Part shown: piece after piece, positions 1 through 9,467 of the stretch
Numbering within the stretch: the first letter of the stretch is position 1
Layout of the letters: every line of letters begins with the position of its first letter
From: ZC4RG20 sp963782445
GTDB lineage: Bacteria; Pseudomonadota; Gammaproteobacteria; Steroidobacterales; Rariloculaceae
Direction of reading: 5' to 3'
Assembly (NCBI GenBank): GCA_963782445.1
Contig: CAWAJM010000001.1
Span: 186,001-250,000 of the forward strand
Length of the DNA stretch: 64,000 nt
Notes under the pieces: generated by a model
Told to the model about the DNA's origin: nothing
Seen by the model: the letters and a program-made list of their open reading frames with translations, nothing else
The model's database searches: none
Translations under genes and position numbers: made by a program

Positions 1-21
1 TTCGAATGCCGACACGGGCCG

Positions 22-2232
22 TTGCGCGCCCGGCGGCGCGTGAAGCGCCTGCTCGTCCTCCTCGGCGCTTGGGCCGCGCTGGCCGTGAGTGCGCCGGTGC
101 TCGCTGCGCTCTCGTTCACGAGCCAGCCGCCGTCGAGCGCCACGGTGGGGCAACGCTACGTCTATACGATGACGGCGGCGAACGTCGCCGAAGGCGGCGG
201 CTCGGGCGGCGGGGATAAGCCGGATTCGCGGGGCCGGCTGCACTTCATCGCGCGCGTCCTGCCCGTGTGGCTGCAGTTCGACGGCTACGACACGATCTAC
301 GGCACGCCGGGTCCCGGCGACGTTGGCCAGCAGCACGTCAAGCTTCGCGCCCAAATCAGAGGCGACAAGGTCGACCAGGATTTCACGATCACGGTCGTTC
401 CGGGATCGAGCGGTCCGCCGCCGACCGGCGCAGACCTCGCCGCCTCCGTGGCCGTAAACCCGAACCCGGTGTCCGTCGATACGCCCGTAACCTGGAAAGT
501 AACCCCACGCAACCTATCCGCGCGCGACGTCGCGAACGCCGTGCTCGAGACGGTGTTCTCCGGCGATGCGCCGCTGACGCTCGACGGCGTCGACGACGCA
601 TCGTGCTCGACGGCCCCGCGCGGCGGCGACACCGCCGTGACGTGCCGCTGGTCGCCGCTGCCCGCGGGCGCTTCGAAATCGGCCGTCGTGACCGGGCACG
701 CCAGCGCGCCCGGCGAGATCGTCGCCGATGCCCGCGTCTCGGTTGCCGATGCCAGCCCCATTGATTCGAACCCCGGCAACGACGCGGCGCGCGCCGTCTT
801 GAGCGTGACCGGCGCGCAGAGCGCCGCGCCGGCGCAGGTGCTCTCCGCGCCCGGTGCGGCGGCCGTCGCCGTCGCGGACTTCGACGGCGACGGCCGCGAC
901 GACCTCGCCGTGGCGACCGGCGCCGGCGAGCCCGTGCTGATCTTCCGCAACGATCGGACGCAAGACCCGGCGCATCCGTTCGCGACCGCAGCGATCCCCG
1001 TCGGCGGCGCCACGTCCGCCGGGACGGCCATCGCGGCCGCCGATCTCGACGGCGACGGCGCCGCCGACATCGTCGTCGCGAATGCCGACGGCCCCAGCGA
1101 AGTGCTGTTCAACGACGGTGCGGCCGCCTTCGTCCGCGCGGCGCTCCAGGGCTCGGGGGGCGGCAGCCGCGGCATCGCGATCGCGGACGTGGACGGCGAT
1201 TCGCTGCCCGACATCGTGCTGGCCAACGACGGCCCGAGCACGGTTTATCGAAACCTCGGCAACCGCGAGTTCGCCGCCGAGCCCCTGGCCGTCGAATCGA
1301 GCACGTCGGTGCTCGCCGCCGATCTGCTCGGCGACGGCCGTTCCGCGCTCGTTTTCACGCATGCCGATCGCGACGCCGACCTCTATGCCTGGAGAGGCGG
1401 GGCCTATGCGCCGGCGGGGACGCTCGCGACGGGGCCGGCGGCGGCCGTCGCGGCCGCCGACTTCGATGCGGACGGGCGGGCGGACCTCGCCTTCGCGCGC
1501 GGCGGGGCCGATCTCGTCCTGCTCAACGCGGCAACCGCCTCGCCGTCCTTCACGGTAGCGGCGCGGCTCGGCGAAGCCGAGAGCGTCGCCGTGCTCGCCG
1601 GCGACTTCGATGGGGACGGGCGCAACAACGTCGTCACGATCGGCGCCTCGGGAGCGCATCGCCTCTACACCAACGACGGCTCGGCGCCGCCCGGGTTCGT
1701 CGGCGCAGAGGGATTCTCCGGCCCGCCCGCGACCGGCGCGGCGCAGGGCCTCTTCGATGCGGGCGCCATGCTCGATGTGGCGGTGGCCGGCAGTGACGTC
1801 GTCGATGTCTTTCTAAATATCGGCGGCGCGGGTTCCGGGACGGGCGCCTCGGGGGCGGCGCCCGTGCTGACCTTGAACGGCGCGTCGAGTGTCACGGTCA
1901 CCGTCGGCGCCGCCTATCAGGATCCCGGCGCGACGGCCACCGACGCCGCCGACGGCGATCTGACGAGCCAGATCGTCGTGGACAATCCCATCGACACGAG
2001 TGTCATCGGGCGCTACAGCGTGACGTACGAAGTTGTGGATCGTGCGGGTAACATGACGACGGCCACGCGAACGGTGGTCGTCGTGGCGCGGAAGCCGAGC
2101 GGCGGCGGAGGCGGCGGCGCGGCCGGTCCCCTGCTGTGGCTGCTCCTATGCGGCGCGGCCTGCGTGCGGCGGGCCGGCCGGCCGGACATGCACATGCATG
2201 CCGGCCGGCCGCCGAAGCGCAGAAAGGACTAG
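22..2232 (+). CDS. FG-GAP/VCBS-repeat surface protein with GlyGly-CTERM sorting signal
   Basis: Exported protein, about 736 aa. A basic N-terminus and a hydrophobic run ending near residue 28 look like a signal peptide. The frame is open to the window edge, so the TTG start at 22 (or GTG at 40) is only the first usable one and the true start may lie upstream. Domains in order: a putative Ig/cadherin-like segment (about 30-130), a DUF11-like beta-sandwich (about 140-265), five or more FG-GAP/VCBS repeats with DxDGDGxxD calcium-loop motifs from about residue 285 to 550, then a DUF5011-like Ig domain (about 615-690). The C-terminus is a glycine tract (about 694-700), a short hydrophobic helix and an arginine cluster. 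That is the GlyGly-CTERM pattern processed by rhombosortase, so the protein is probably anchored or released at the outer surface. The stop codon shares the CTAG tetramer with the stop of the convergent receptor gene. Ligand unknown. Confidence 0.85.
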   Translation: MRARRRVKRLLVLLGAWAALAVSAPVLAALSFTSQPPSSATVGQRYVYTMTAANVAEGGGSGGGDKPDSRGRLHFIARVLPVWLQFDGYDTIYGTPGPGDVGQQHVKLRAQIRGDKVDQDFTITVVPGSSGPPPTGADLAASVAVNPNPVSVDTPVTWKVTPRNLSARDVANAVLETVFSGDAPLTLDGVDDASCSTAPRGGDTAVTCRWSPLPAGASKSAVVTGHASAPGEIVADARVSVADASPIDSNPGNDAARAVLSVTGAQSAAPAQVLSAPGAAAVAVADFDGDGRDDLAVATGAGEPVLIFRNDRTQDPAHPFATAAIPVGGATSAGTAIAAADLDGDGAADIVVANADGPSEVLFNDGAAAFVRAALQGSGGGSRGIAIADVDGDSLPDIVLANDGPSTVYRNLGNREFAAEPLAVESSTSVLAADLLGDGRSALVFTHADRDADLYAWRGGAYAPAGTLATGPAAAVAAADFDADGRADLAFARGGADLVLLNAATASPSFTVAARLGEAESVAVLAGDFDGDGRNNVVTIGASGAHRLYTNDGSAPPGFVGAEGFSGPPATGAAQGLFDAGAMLDVAVAGSDVVDVFLNIGGAGSGTGASGAAPVLTLNGASSVTVTVGAAYQDPGATATDAADGDLTSQIVVDNPIDTSVIGRYSVTYEVVDRAGNMTTATRTVVVVARKPSGGGGGGAAGPLLWLLLCGAACVRRAGRPDMHMHAGRPPKRRKD
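2172..2210. terminator. GC-rich hairpin between convergent genes
   Basis: A perfect 10-bp inverted repeat of GGCCGGCCGG (2172-2181 against 2201-2210) encloses a 19-nt centre. It lies inside the last codons of the exoprotein gene, just before the shared CTAG stop of the two convergent genes. There is no U-tract on either side, so it is a possible bidirectional transcription barrier or REP-like hairpin rather than a classical intrinsic terminator. Confidence 0.4.
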
Positions 2233-5200
2233 AAGGTCACGTTGGCGCCGACGTAGAACTGCCTCCCGAGGATATCGTAGAACCCCGCCTCCGTGCTTCC
2301 CGAGCCGTCGCTCGGATGGTTGTCGGCGGCGGTCCGACCCCCGGTATAAACCGGCGGCGTGTCGAGCAGGTTCGTGATCCCGAAGCGCACCGTCGTCTTG
2401 GCCGTGGCGTTCCAGGCTCCCGTCAAGTCGAATACGTCGTAGGACTGCTGCGCGCCGACGTGCGTCGAGACGGGCGACACGACCTGCGTCGCGTCCAGCG
2501 CACTCGGCAGATGCCGCCACCGCATCGCCATATTCCACGCGTTGCGCGTGTAGCTGAACGTCGTGAACGTGCGGTAGTCGAACGCGCCGTTGGTGAGCGA
2601 GGTCCCGGGCGTCGGCCCCAGACTGCCTTTCCAATCGTAGATCGGCGAGTCGGGCGTGGCCCGCGTCTCCTCCTTGAGCAGATCGGTGATCATGAAGTTG
2701 ATACCGAAAGTGCCGTTGACGAGCCGCGTCTGCCAATTGGCCGTGAAGTCGATACCCTGCACCTTCGCGAAAGCCGCGTTGATGTAGGTGACCCGGCTCG
2801 GCGCCTCGGATCCCGTCGTCGGGTTGCGGAAGATCTGCTGGCAGGCCGGCGTCGTCGGGTCGGCCGTGGGGTTGGACGACGCGCTCAGGCATGCCTCGTA
2901 GACCACTTCGACGGGCTCGATCGAGATCATGTCCGCAACGTCGATGCTGTAGTAGTCGACGGTCAGGTTCAGCGCGTCCAACTTCTCGCGGCCCGACTGC
3001 GGCTGCCAGACGAATCCCGCCGTCCAGGTCGTCGCGGTTTCGGGATCGACCTTCGGGTTGCCCGTGGCGTTGTAGAAGGGCGTCGAGAAGAAGCCGTTCG
3101 GCTGCAGGGAGCTCGGGTCGTAGAAATAGCCTGCGCCTACGGGCCCCATGCGCGCCGAGCAGAGATCGATCGCCTGCTGGTAGTTCGGGTTCACGTTCTT
3201 GTTCGCGCCATAGGTCGCGTTGCTGTTCAAGCCGCAGGGATCGCCCGTCCCGGAGACGTACCAGTTCTGCGTCGCGGCCTGGAACATTTCGGCGATGTTC
3301 GGCGCACGCGTCGCGCGCTGTTTACCGCCGCGGAAGCGCAGCGTCCTCGTGATGCCCCAGTCGAGCAGGGCTTTCCACGTCGTGACGCCGCCCTGGATGT
3401 CGTAGTCGGAGTAGCGATAGCCGAGCTCGAGGTTCAGATGATTCGCGCCGGGCTTGTCCTTGACCATGGGCAACAGCATCTCGCCGTAGAGTTCCTTGAC
3501 CGACGTCTTGCCCTGCGTGTTGTTGCCGAGGTTCGTCGCCATCAAGTTGTCGGTGAAGGCCTGGTCTCCGGCAAGCGAATCGAACAGGTAGTAGTAGTCG
3601 TTCGAGCGCGTCGTCGCGCCCGCCGAGAAGCGCGCCTCGCCGGCCGGCATGTTCACGAGATGGCCCTGGAAGTCCAACTCGACGAAGTTTTGCTCCATCT
3701 GGGACTGCTCTTGGGCCGTGATGAAGATGGTGTTCAAGCAGTCCTGGCTGACCTGGCTGTGATTGCGGAACGTCGGGAGCCCGGTCGTGCACGTCGCCAC
3801 GCCGCCCGAGAAGCCGCCGCCCTGACCGCCGCCGTAGTCGCCCGCGTTGCCTTGCTGATAAAAGCCCGTGCCCCAGTTCGGCGAGGTCAGCAGGGTTCGA
3901 ACGCGAGCCAGGGACGCCATACCGTTCAGGTGCGCATCCATCTTCGATACGCCTTTGGAGACGACGAGGTTCCAAGTGCCGTCGATGCCCGGGAGATCGC
4001 CCTGGAGGCCGAAATTCAGCTGCTGCGACCGCGTCGCGCTGTGAATCTGGCGCTCGTAATCCGGGATGCCCCAGTCGGAGAAATCCAGGTTGTAGTTAAA
4101 ACTAAAGTCCGCGTTCGGATTCGGGCGCGAGTCGAGCAGTTGGGCGAGCTCGGGCGATACCGGGAAGACCTGCGAATTCGTGCAGCCGCCCGTCGGCGCG
4201 CAGTTGAGCCCGAACCGGCCGCCCTGCAGGTAGGCCGGGTTGGTCGTCCCGTCCGATTCGAGCGACGGCGCGTAGGTACCCGTTCCGTGCGGCACCATGA
4301 CGCCCCAGCCGCCGAGCGCCGGCGACACGAGCGTGTGGCGGTCCGTGCTCGAGCTGACGCCCAGGAACTGCACGGAAGCCTGCACGTGGTCCGTCAGATT
4401 GTATTGAGCGCGGCCGAACAACGAAGTCCTGTCGAGCGGGATGTTCGCGACGAAGTACGGCATCTGCTCCTGAATCCGGCCCTGCGCGTCGATTTTGCGC
4501 CAGGGGTAGGAACCCGGCAGGTTGGCGTTGCCCTGCGTGATATTGAACGGGCCGTTATAGCGGTAGACACCGACCGTCGAGCCGGGACCCTCGGGCGAGC
4601 CGCCGTTGAACGAGGCGCCGCCGGTGTAGATCGTGCCGTCGTTGTTCCAGTAAGCGCGGCCCGTGACCGGACCGTTGGTGCTGCTGCGCAGCACGACGCC
4701 GGCCGGCGCCTGGTTGAAGATGTTGTCGATGGCGGCGCCGCTCGGCGCGTTGGTCCGATCGATGTTGTAGTAGGGGTCCGTCTCGAAGAAGGCCGTGCCC
4801 TCGACGGTCGGGTCGTTCATTGCGTGCTTGTAGAACGCCGTGTCCTGGCCCAGGACGGCGGCGCGCTTCGAGCGCTCGACCCCGACCATGATGTTGCCCT
4901 TGCCGTCCGCGGTATTGACGCCGAACAGCGCGGAAATGTGGCCTTCGCCGGCGCCGCCGTTCTGCATGGCGCCGTACTGGGCGTCGATGTCGACGCCCTC
5001 GAAGTTCTTCCGGGTGATGAAGTTCACCACGCCCGCGACGGCATCGGCGCCGTACACCGAGGAGGCGCCGCCCGTGATGGTCTCCACGCGCTGGATCGCC
5101 GCCGACGGGATCGAGTTGATGTCGACCGCCATCGTCGCGTTGACGGGCACGGCCCGGTAGCCGTCGATGAGCACGAGATTGCGGTTCGTCCCGAGGCCGC

Positions 5201-5573
5201 GCAGGCTGATCGTCGCGGCGCCGGCCGTGATCGTCGGGTCGTTATCGGTGAGGTTGGCCTGATCCTGCAGCTGCGTCAGGCCCGTCGCCGCGGGCACGAA
5301 CTGCGGCAGCTGATTCAGGGCCGTTTCCAGGCCGATCGAAGTCTGCGACTGCAGAGCCGATTTATCGACCGTTTGAATCGGGCTGTTGGCCGTGTAGTCC
5401 TTGCGCACGATGCGCGAGCCCGTGACCACGACTTCCTCGAGCGCCGGTTTCGGCGCCGGCGCCGCGTCCTGGGCCCGGGCCGTCTGGATGCCGACTGCCG
5501 GAATCGCCAAAGCCAAAGCCACGGCGCTCGCGAGCTTGTTGCGCCCGAGCGCGGAAAAATAGACGGATCCCAT
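2229..5573 (-). CDS. TonB-dependent outer-membrane receptor
   Basis: 1114-aa TonB-dependent receptor with a signal peptide. The start ATG at 5573 is chosen because a GGGGGAGG ribosome-binding site sits just upstream and because a typical leader follows (hydrophobic core, ARAQDA cleavage region). After the leader come a TonB-box-like segment (EEVVVTGSRI), the plug domain with the Q-L-P-Q-F element, and a long beta-barrel ending in a C-terminal aromatic residue (NVTF), as expected for outer-membrane proteins. These receptors import large or scarce substrates using TonB energy; the substrate cannot be read from the sequence. The plug is clearly similar to that of the receptor at 57418-60576, so the two are paralogues, both on the minus strand. 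It ends tail-to-tail with the exoprotein gene. Confidence 0.93.
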   Translation of the reverse strand: MGSVYFSALGRNKLASAVALALAIPAVGIQTARAQDAAPAPKPALEEVVVTGSRIVRKDYTANSPIQTVDKSALQSQTSIGLETALNQLPQFVPAATGLTQLQDQANLTDNDPTITAGAATISLRGLGTNRNLVLIDGYRAVPVNATMAVDINSIPSAAIQRVETITGGASSVYGADAVAGVVNFITRKNFEGVDIDAQYGAMQNGGAGEGHISALFGVNTADGKGNIMVGVERSKRAAVLGQDTAFYKHAMNDPTVEGTAFFETDPYYNIDRTNAPSGAAIDNIFNQAPAGVVLRSSTNGPVTGRAYWNNDGTIYTGGASFNGGSPEGPGSTVGVYRYNGPFNITQGNANLPGSYPWRKIDAQGRIQEQMPYFVANIPLDRTSLFGRAQYNLTDHVQASVQFLGVSSSTDRHTLVSPALGGWGVMVPHGTGTYAPSLESDGTTNPAYLQGGRFGLNCAPTGGCTNSQVFPVSPELAQLLDSRPNPNADFSFNYNLDFSDWGIPDYERQIHSATRSQQLNFGLQGDLPGIDGTWNLVVSKGVSKMDAHLNGMASLARVRTLLTSPNWGTGFYQQGNAGDYGGGQGGGFSGGVATCTTGLPTFRNHSQVSQDCLNTIFITAQEQSQMEQNFVELDFQGHLVNMPAGEARFSAGATTRSNDYYYLFDSLAGDQAFTDNLMATNLGNNTQGKTSVKELYGEMLLPMVKDKPGANHLNLELGYRYSDYDIQGGVTTWKALLDWGITRTLRFRGGKQRATRAPNIAEMFQAATQNWYVSGTGDPCGLNSNATYGANKNVNPNYQQAIDLCSARMGPVGAGYFYDPSSLQPNGFFSTPFYNATGNPKVDPETATTWTAGFVWQPQSGREKLDALNLTVDYYSIDVADMISIEPVEVVYEACLSASSNPTADPTTPACQQIFRNPTTGSEAPSRVTYINAAFAKVQGIDFTANWQTRLVNGTFGINFMITDLLKEETRATPDSPIYDWKGSLGPTPGTSLTNGAFDYRTFTTFSYTRNAWNMAMRWRHLPSALDATQVVSPVSTHVGAQQSYDVFDLTGAWNATAKTTVRFGITNLLDTPPVYTGGRTAADNHPSDGSGSTEAGFYDILGRQFYVGANVTF

Positions 5574-6192
5574 CTTCAATCCTCCCCCGAAGATTAATAT
5601 TGGATATGAACGCGTCGGTCCTTGTGTTTCTCCGTTCGGGACCCGACGGCGGTGAGTGGTGCCCAGCGACGTCCTAGATGAATCGTCCTCCGTGCGAATC
5701 ATGGCTCCCCGAGCGAGGGCGTGTTGCCGGCGCTAGTGCCGTCACTGCGGACGGACCTGCCGATCCGGCAGCGGCTGTAAAGAGTCGCATAGGCGCAACA
5801 TGTCCTCAAATAGGGTGGTCGCGAGGCAGGGCCGATACGTAGCGGTTTCCACCGTACGCCACGCCGGCGCCAAAGACAAGCCAGAGCGAGGAATATCTTC
5901 CGAATCGGCCCGAGCGTGGCGTCGAGGACACGACCCGCCGGAACGCGGGCCGAAGCGAGTGCCTCGATGCGGCGGGCGCACGCCTGCGGCGTGCCCGTAC
6001 GGGCTATCAACGTATCTTTCGACCGGCCGGCGCGCGGGGCAACGCGAGTCTCACGCTTGACAGAACGACCCCGCCGCGTGCGGTAAGGTCCCATATTGTA
6101 GAGGGCTTGCACCAACCGAAACTGCTTAAGGTGTTGCTCGTCGCGGAGCGCGGGAAGGGCGGCTCCGCCCACATCGATAGAGAGGCCGAAAA
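5574..6192. other. Intergenic region upstream of the receptor
   Basis: About 620 bases with no convincing gene. Reading frames here have arginine-rich, low-information products. A strong short hairpin (GCACGCC-TGC-GGCGTGC, 5978-5994) is visible. The stretch next to 5573 is AT-richer and should hold the receptor promoter, but I cannot place -35/-10 boxes with confidence. Confidence 0.4.
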
Positions 6193-8112
6193 ATGGGCGT
6201 TTTGCGGGAAAGCCCGGACCAATTCGTGCTTCGCCTCGCGAATTGGGTCATCGAGGGCGGCCGCTTTCCGGCGCTCACGCCGAGCGATCGAAGTTGGTAC
6301 CGGAATACGCGCCCGGCCTTCGGTTTTGCGATTCGATTGCCGATGTGGGACGCGGCGTTGGCGGTATTGGCGGGTGTTTTGGCGTTGACCGCTTTCCGAT
6401 TGTTCTCTTTGGCGGCGGGTCACCCGGCGGCTTTGAGTTTCGGCGCGAAGCTCGCGTGGGTGCTTGGGGTCGGCGCTGGCGCGGTCACGCTCATGGGTGT
6501 GCTGCGAGGCACGATGCGGATGCGAGCCCGCCCAATGTTCCTGATCACAATGAACGTCTTCCGCCGGCGCTGAGACGCGGTAGACGCCTTGAGGCTCGCG
6601 CACCGACGTAGGGCCATGCCCTGACCGGTCGTGCTCCATCGGCGTGCGAAATCCCTCAGCGGAGGGCGCCGCTGACCCCTCCACACACATCGACTCGTCG
6701 GCAGTATCGTCGACGATGTCCTCGCGCCGATAGCCCGAACGCGGAATCACCCGCCCGTCTGCGCGCCGAAACTCCAAGTGCCCGTCGCGCCGGCGCATGC
6801 TGAATCGGCCTTCGTGCAGGAGCCGGTGATGCCATGAGCAAAGGAGGACCGTGTTGTCCGCGTCCGTTTTGCCCCCGTCGATCCAGTGCTGCACATGGTG
6901 AGCATCCACGTAGCGATCCCGCCGCCCGCAACCCGGGAACGTGCAGCCGCGGTCACGCGCCCACAGCAAACGCCGCAACGACGTCGTGACGACCCGGCGC
7001 TTGCGACCGAGCGCGAGCGGCGTGCCTTGCGCGTCCTCGACGACGGGCATCAAACTTCCATCGCACAGCAGCCGCTTGACCGTTTCGATAGGCGCATCCG
7101 ATCGCCCGGGCCCTCCGCGGAGGGCGTGCTCGTCGACATGCACGACGACCTGGTAGTGATCGGGCAACGAGCTCGCGCGCACCTCCGCGGAGGGCTTCGG
7201 CGACGGCTCCCCGGCGGCAGCCGCGGTAGCGGCGAAACTTTGCGCCGCCGCCTCGGTCGTGCTCGGAGACGCTGCCGGCTCCGATGCCAGACCCGACCGG
7301 GGACCGGCCGCCGCCCGCCCTGCACCGTTGCGGCGTCCCCTGGCCGCCAGATACGCGCGTGCCACGGCGACCAGGGCATCGGCCTGCTGTGCCCGCCAGC
7401 CGTCGAGCGCCCGGCTTCGATCCCTCCCCGCTCGGTCCGCGCCGTAGGCGCCGATGTACTCCGCCCCGAGCGCCACCTCGCCGGCCCCGACCGCCGACTC
7501 CAGCGCCCGGACGATGAGCTCCCCGTCCTCGGCCGGCAGCTCGACCGAGATCAGCAGCGTGCTGCGGCTCGGGTTGCGTGCCACTGTCAGCGCGCGCCGT
7601 TCCCACGCCCGGCGCGCGGTCTCGGTCGACTCCGGCGTCACGTTCCTGATCTGGCGGCACCGCTCCTCGACCTGCGCCGCCGTGGCTTGCAGTGCGTAAT
7701 CGAGCAAATCGTTCTCGTCCGCCAAGTGCCCCACACGCGTCAGCGCCCGAACCTTCGAGTACGAGAGCTTCCCCGCGGCCAAGGCCGCCGAGACCGCCGG
7801 CAGCTCGCGCAGCGCATGGGCCGTGCGGACCTTCTCGCGCGCGGCCGAGATCGAGAGCTGGCAGCGCCAGGCGAGCCACTCCGCGCAGTTCTTATAGCTC
7901 CACTTGGCCCAGCCCAAGCGCTCGTCGAACTCGAGGATCAGCACGAGCAGCCGGTAGGTTTGGCTGTGCAGATGGCGGGCGAGGCGGCAGATGGCGGCAT
8001 CGAGCTCTTCGATGGCGCGGCTGTCGACGGCTGCGGAGGCCGGCATCGGCGAGGGCGCGGCTTCGCGAGCGTCGAATTCCGGACCAGAAGATGCGGGAGT
8101 CTCGTTGGACAT
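6007..8112 (-). CDS. DUF222 / HNH endonuclease-motif protein (3' end doubtful)
   Basis: The 701-codon frame begins at ATG 8112 with GGAG six bases upstream. The N-terminal half is the DUF222 (13E12-type) helical domain. A variable Ala/Pro/Ser-rich linker is followed by an HNH nuclease motif: a CTFPGC zinc pair, DAHHVQHW, N..LLC and HHRLLHEG. Proteins of this family usually end shortly after a segment like the REPQGVYRV seen here near nucleotide 6585. The roughly 190 residues beyond that are Arg/Gln/His-rich, unlike any domain, and antisense to a plausible membrane-protein gene. The native stop has probably been lost by a small indel or substitution near 6575-6590, so the functional gene is about 6575-8112. 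A role in mobile-DNA biology is likely, but the substrate is unknown. Confidence 0.75.
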   Translation of the reverse strand: MSNETPASSGPEFDAREAAPSPMPASAAVDSRAIEELDAAICRLARHLHSQTYRLLVLILEFDERLGWAKWSYKNCAEWLAWRCQLSISAAREKVRTAHALRELPAVSAALAAGKLSYSKVRALTRVGHLADENDLLDYALQATAAQVEERCRQIRNVTPESTETARRAWERRALTVARNPSRSTLLISVELPAEDGELIVRALESAVGAGEVALGAEYIGAYGADRAGRDRSRALDGWRAQQADALVAVARAYLAARGRRNGAGRAAAGPRSGLASEPAASPSTTEAAAQSFAATAAAAGEPSPKPSAEVRASSLPDHYQVVVHVDEHALRGGPGRSDAPIETVKRLLCDGSLMPVVEDAQGTPLALGRKRRVVTTSLRRLLWARDRGCTFPGCGRRDRYVDAHHVQHWIDGGKTDADNTVLLCSWHHRLLHEGRFSMRRRDGHLEFRRADGRVIPRSGYRREDIVDDTADESMCVEGSAAPSAEGFRTPMEHDRSGHGPTSVREPQGVYRVSAPAEDVHCDQEHWAGSHPHRASQHTHERDRASADPKHPRELRAETQSRRVTRRQREQSESGQRQNTRQYRQRRVPHRQSNRKTEGRARIPVPTSIARRERRKAAALDDPIREAKHELVRAFPQNAHFSASLSMWAEPPFPRSATSNTLSSFGWCKPSTIWDLTARGGVVLSSVRLALPRAPAGRKIR
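6193..6573 (+). CDS. Small membrane protein, unknown function
   Basis: 126-aa product with a soluble N-terminal third containing several conserved-looking aromatic and charged residues, then two hydrophobic helices (about residues 52-72 and 84-104) and a basic tail. The amphipathic and hydrophobic patterning looks like a real protein. It lies entirely antisense to the 3' third of the DUF222-HNH reading frame, whose product there is low-complexity and arginine-rich, so I favour this gene as the real occupant of 6193-6573. No family recognised. Confidence 0.5.
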   Translation: MGVLRESPDQFVLRLANWVIEGGRFPALTPSDRSWYRNTRPAFGFAIRLPMWDAALAVLAGVLALTAFRLFSLAAGHPAALSFGAKLAWVLGVGAGAVTLMGVLRGTMRMRARPMFLITMNVFRRR

Positions 8113-8123
8113 GGGCTCTCCAC

Positions 8124-8172
8124 CAATACCCATTGAAACTGGTATTGTATACAGTATGCCGACGGCTCTCAA
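8124..8172 (-). promoter_or_regulatory. Sigma70-type promoter with operator-like inverted repeat
   Basis: Reading toward the DUF222-HNH gene, TTGAGA (8167-8172) and TACAAT (8144-8149) are separated by exactly 17 bp. A 7-bp inverted repeat, CAATACC (8124-8130) and GGTATTG (8141-8147), overlaps the -10 box and could be an operator or a leader hairpin. Confidence 0.55.
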
Positions 8173-8277
8173 TTCTGTTTCGGGTGGTTACGCATGGATT
8201 TCGGTATTGCGCTCCTTGCACTCCCGTCGCTGGGTGCTGATCGTCGATGCAGTCTCCACGGCGTGACCGGCGGCCTT

Positions 8278-9255
8278 TTAGCCGCGGATACGAAGCCGCC
8301 CTAGCGGCGCCGGCGACAGCGGATCGTCGCTATCCGCGACGACGTAGAACTCGCTCGCCGTGTCGGGCCGCGACTCGATGCCCTCGAGTTTGAGATGCGT
8401 GGGGCGGCCGCCTTCGATCACATCCGTCATACGCAGCAGGCCCTCCGGCTCCAGCCAGCCGAATCGGCAGCCGAGCACGGGCCCATCCGTGAGTGCGTCC
8501 GGAGAATCCTCGGCACAGGCGACGACCGCGATGCGCCCCTCCGGCGTTGCGGCCGCGTCCGTGAAGCCGAAAGGCGAGCCGCCGATCTCGCCGAGATCGA
8601 ATGGCGTCACCTCGAGCACCGGGGGCAACGGGCCGTGATCGTCCAGCCAGCGAACGAAGCGCTCGAGATCGAGCGTCGCGACGGCGTTGTTCGCGGGGCA
8701 CCCCTCGCGCGCCGCCCCGTTGCCTCGCTGGAAGAGCAGCAGCCTATCGTCGCCCGCGAGCGCGCCCTCGATGTTGAGCTCTGCGCCTGCGAAAACCGGC
8801 AGCGCGCGCAGCGACCGATAGAGCTCGCCGCCGTCGCGCACGACGGGCGGCGCGCGGCGCGACAGGACCACGAGGCTTTCGCGCGCCGGGCTCGCGCCCG
8901 AGCCGAATGCGACGAGCCGCTCGTCCGGCAGCAGCGCAAGCGCCTCGAGATCCATCTTGTCGTGCTTGTTGCCGATGACGTCGTCGAAGCTGCGCCGACC
9001 GCCGGGGCCCCGGGGCAGCATGATCGGAAACGCATCGCCCTCCTCGCAATCCACGATCGCGAAGGCGTTCACGTCGTCCTGCACGATGACCAGGTGCCGC
9101 TGCGACCGGCGCACCGCCGAGGCGGAGCGGACGTGCGCCGGCAGGTCGTGATGCGGGTCCGGAGGCTCGGTGTACGCGAGGGGCCGCAGCTCGTCGAGCG
9201 CGGCGTGCAGCGTAGGGTCGAGGACGGCTTCGATGCGGGCGTGGACGATGGTCAT
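8278..9255 (-). CDS. Conserved hypothetical protein, beta-propeller-like
   Basis: 325 aa with no signal peptide or membrane segment. The sequence alternates short hydrophobic strands with DG/GG turns. Recurrent phrases such as a capacity for 'VAFGSG', 'LLLFQRGNG' and a C-terminal 'FYVVADSDD' suggest a beta-propeller of the kind grouped in DUF6929-type hypotheticals; that family assignment is from memory and tentative. It ends about 160 bases before the DUF222 gene promoter and is separated from the SWIM protein gene by about 210 bases in which I see nothing. Function unknown. Confidence 0.8.
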   Translation of the reverse strand: MTIVHARIEAVLDPTLHAALDELRPLAYTEPPDPHHDLPAHVRSASAVRRSQRHLVIVQDDVNAFAIVDCEEGDAFPIMLPRGPGGRRSFDDVIGNKHDKMDLEALALLPDERLVAFGSGASPARESLVVLSRRAPPVVRDGGELYRSLRALPVFAGAELNIEGALAGDDRLLLFQRGNGAAREGCPANNAVATLDLERFVRWLDDHGPLPPVLEVTPFDLGEIGGSPFGFTDAAATPEGRIAVVACAEDSPDALTDGPVLGCRFGWLEPEGLLRMTDVIEGGRPTHLKLEGIESRPDTASEFYVVADSDDPLSPAPLGRLRIRG

Positions 9256-9467
9256 GGTTCGGCGTCACGTTTGGGCACTCCGCCACGTTAGCCCCATCGA
9301 ACGCGCAGCGCTGCTCGCATAGCTCGCGATTCCGCAAGGATTCGTTGCGATCAGTCCTTCACGGAACTCATCGGCCATCGGCAACGTCGTGGCCGAGCGC
9401 GCGACGGTGATGGCCGACACGCACGGACCTAGGCCTGCACGTTCGCCGGGCGTGGGTTGTCCATGGC

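Noticed and set aside
2136..5597. A 1153-codon plus-strand frame opposite the first TonB-dependent receptor
   Set aside because: Arg/Val/Asp-rich product with no domain, exactly antisense to a clear receptor gene; a shadow caused by high GC at third positions.
5699..6172. A 157-codon minus-strand frame upstream of the first receptor
   Set aside because: Composition is random-like and no start signal or domain is visible.
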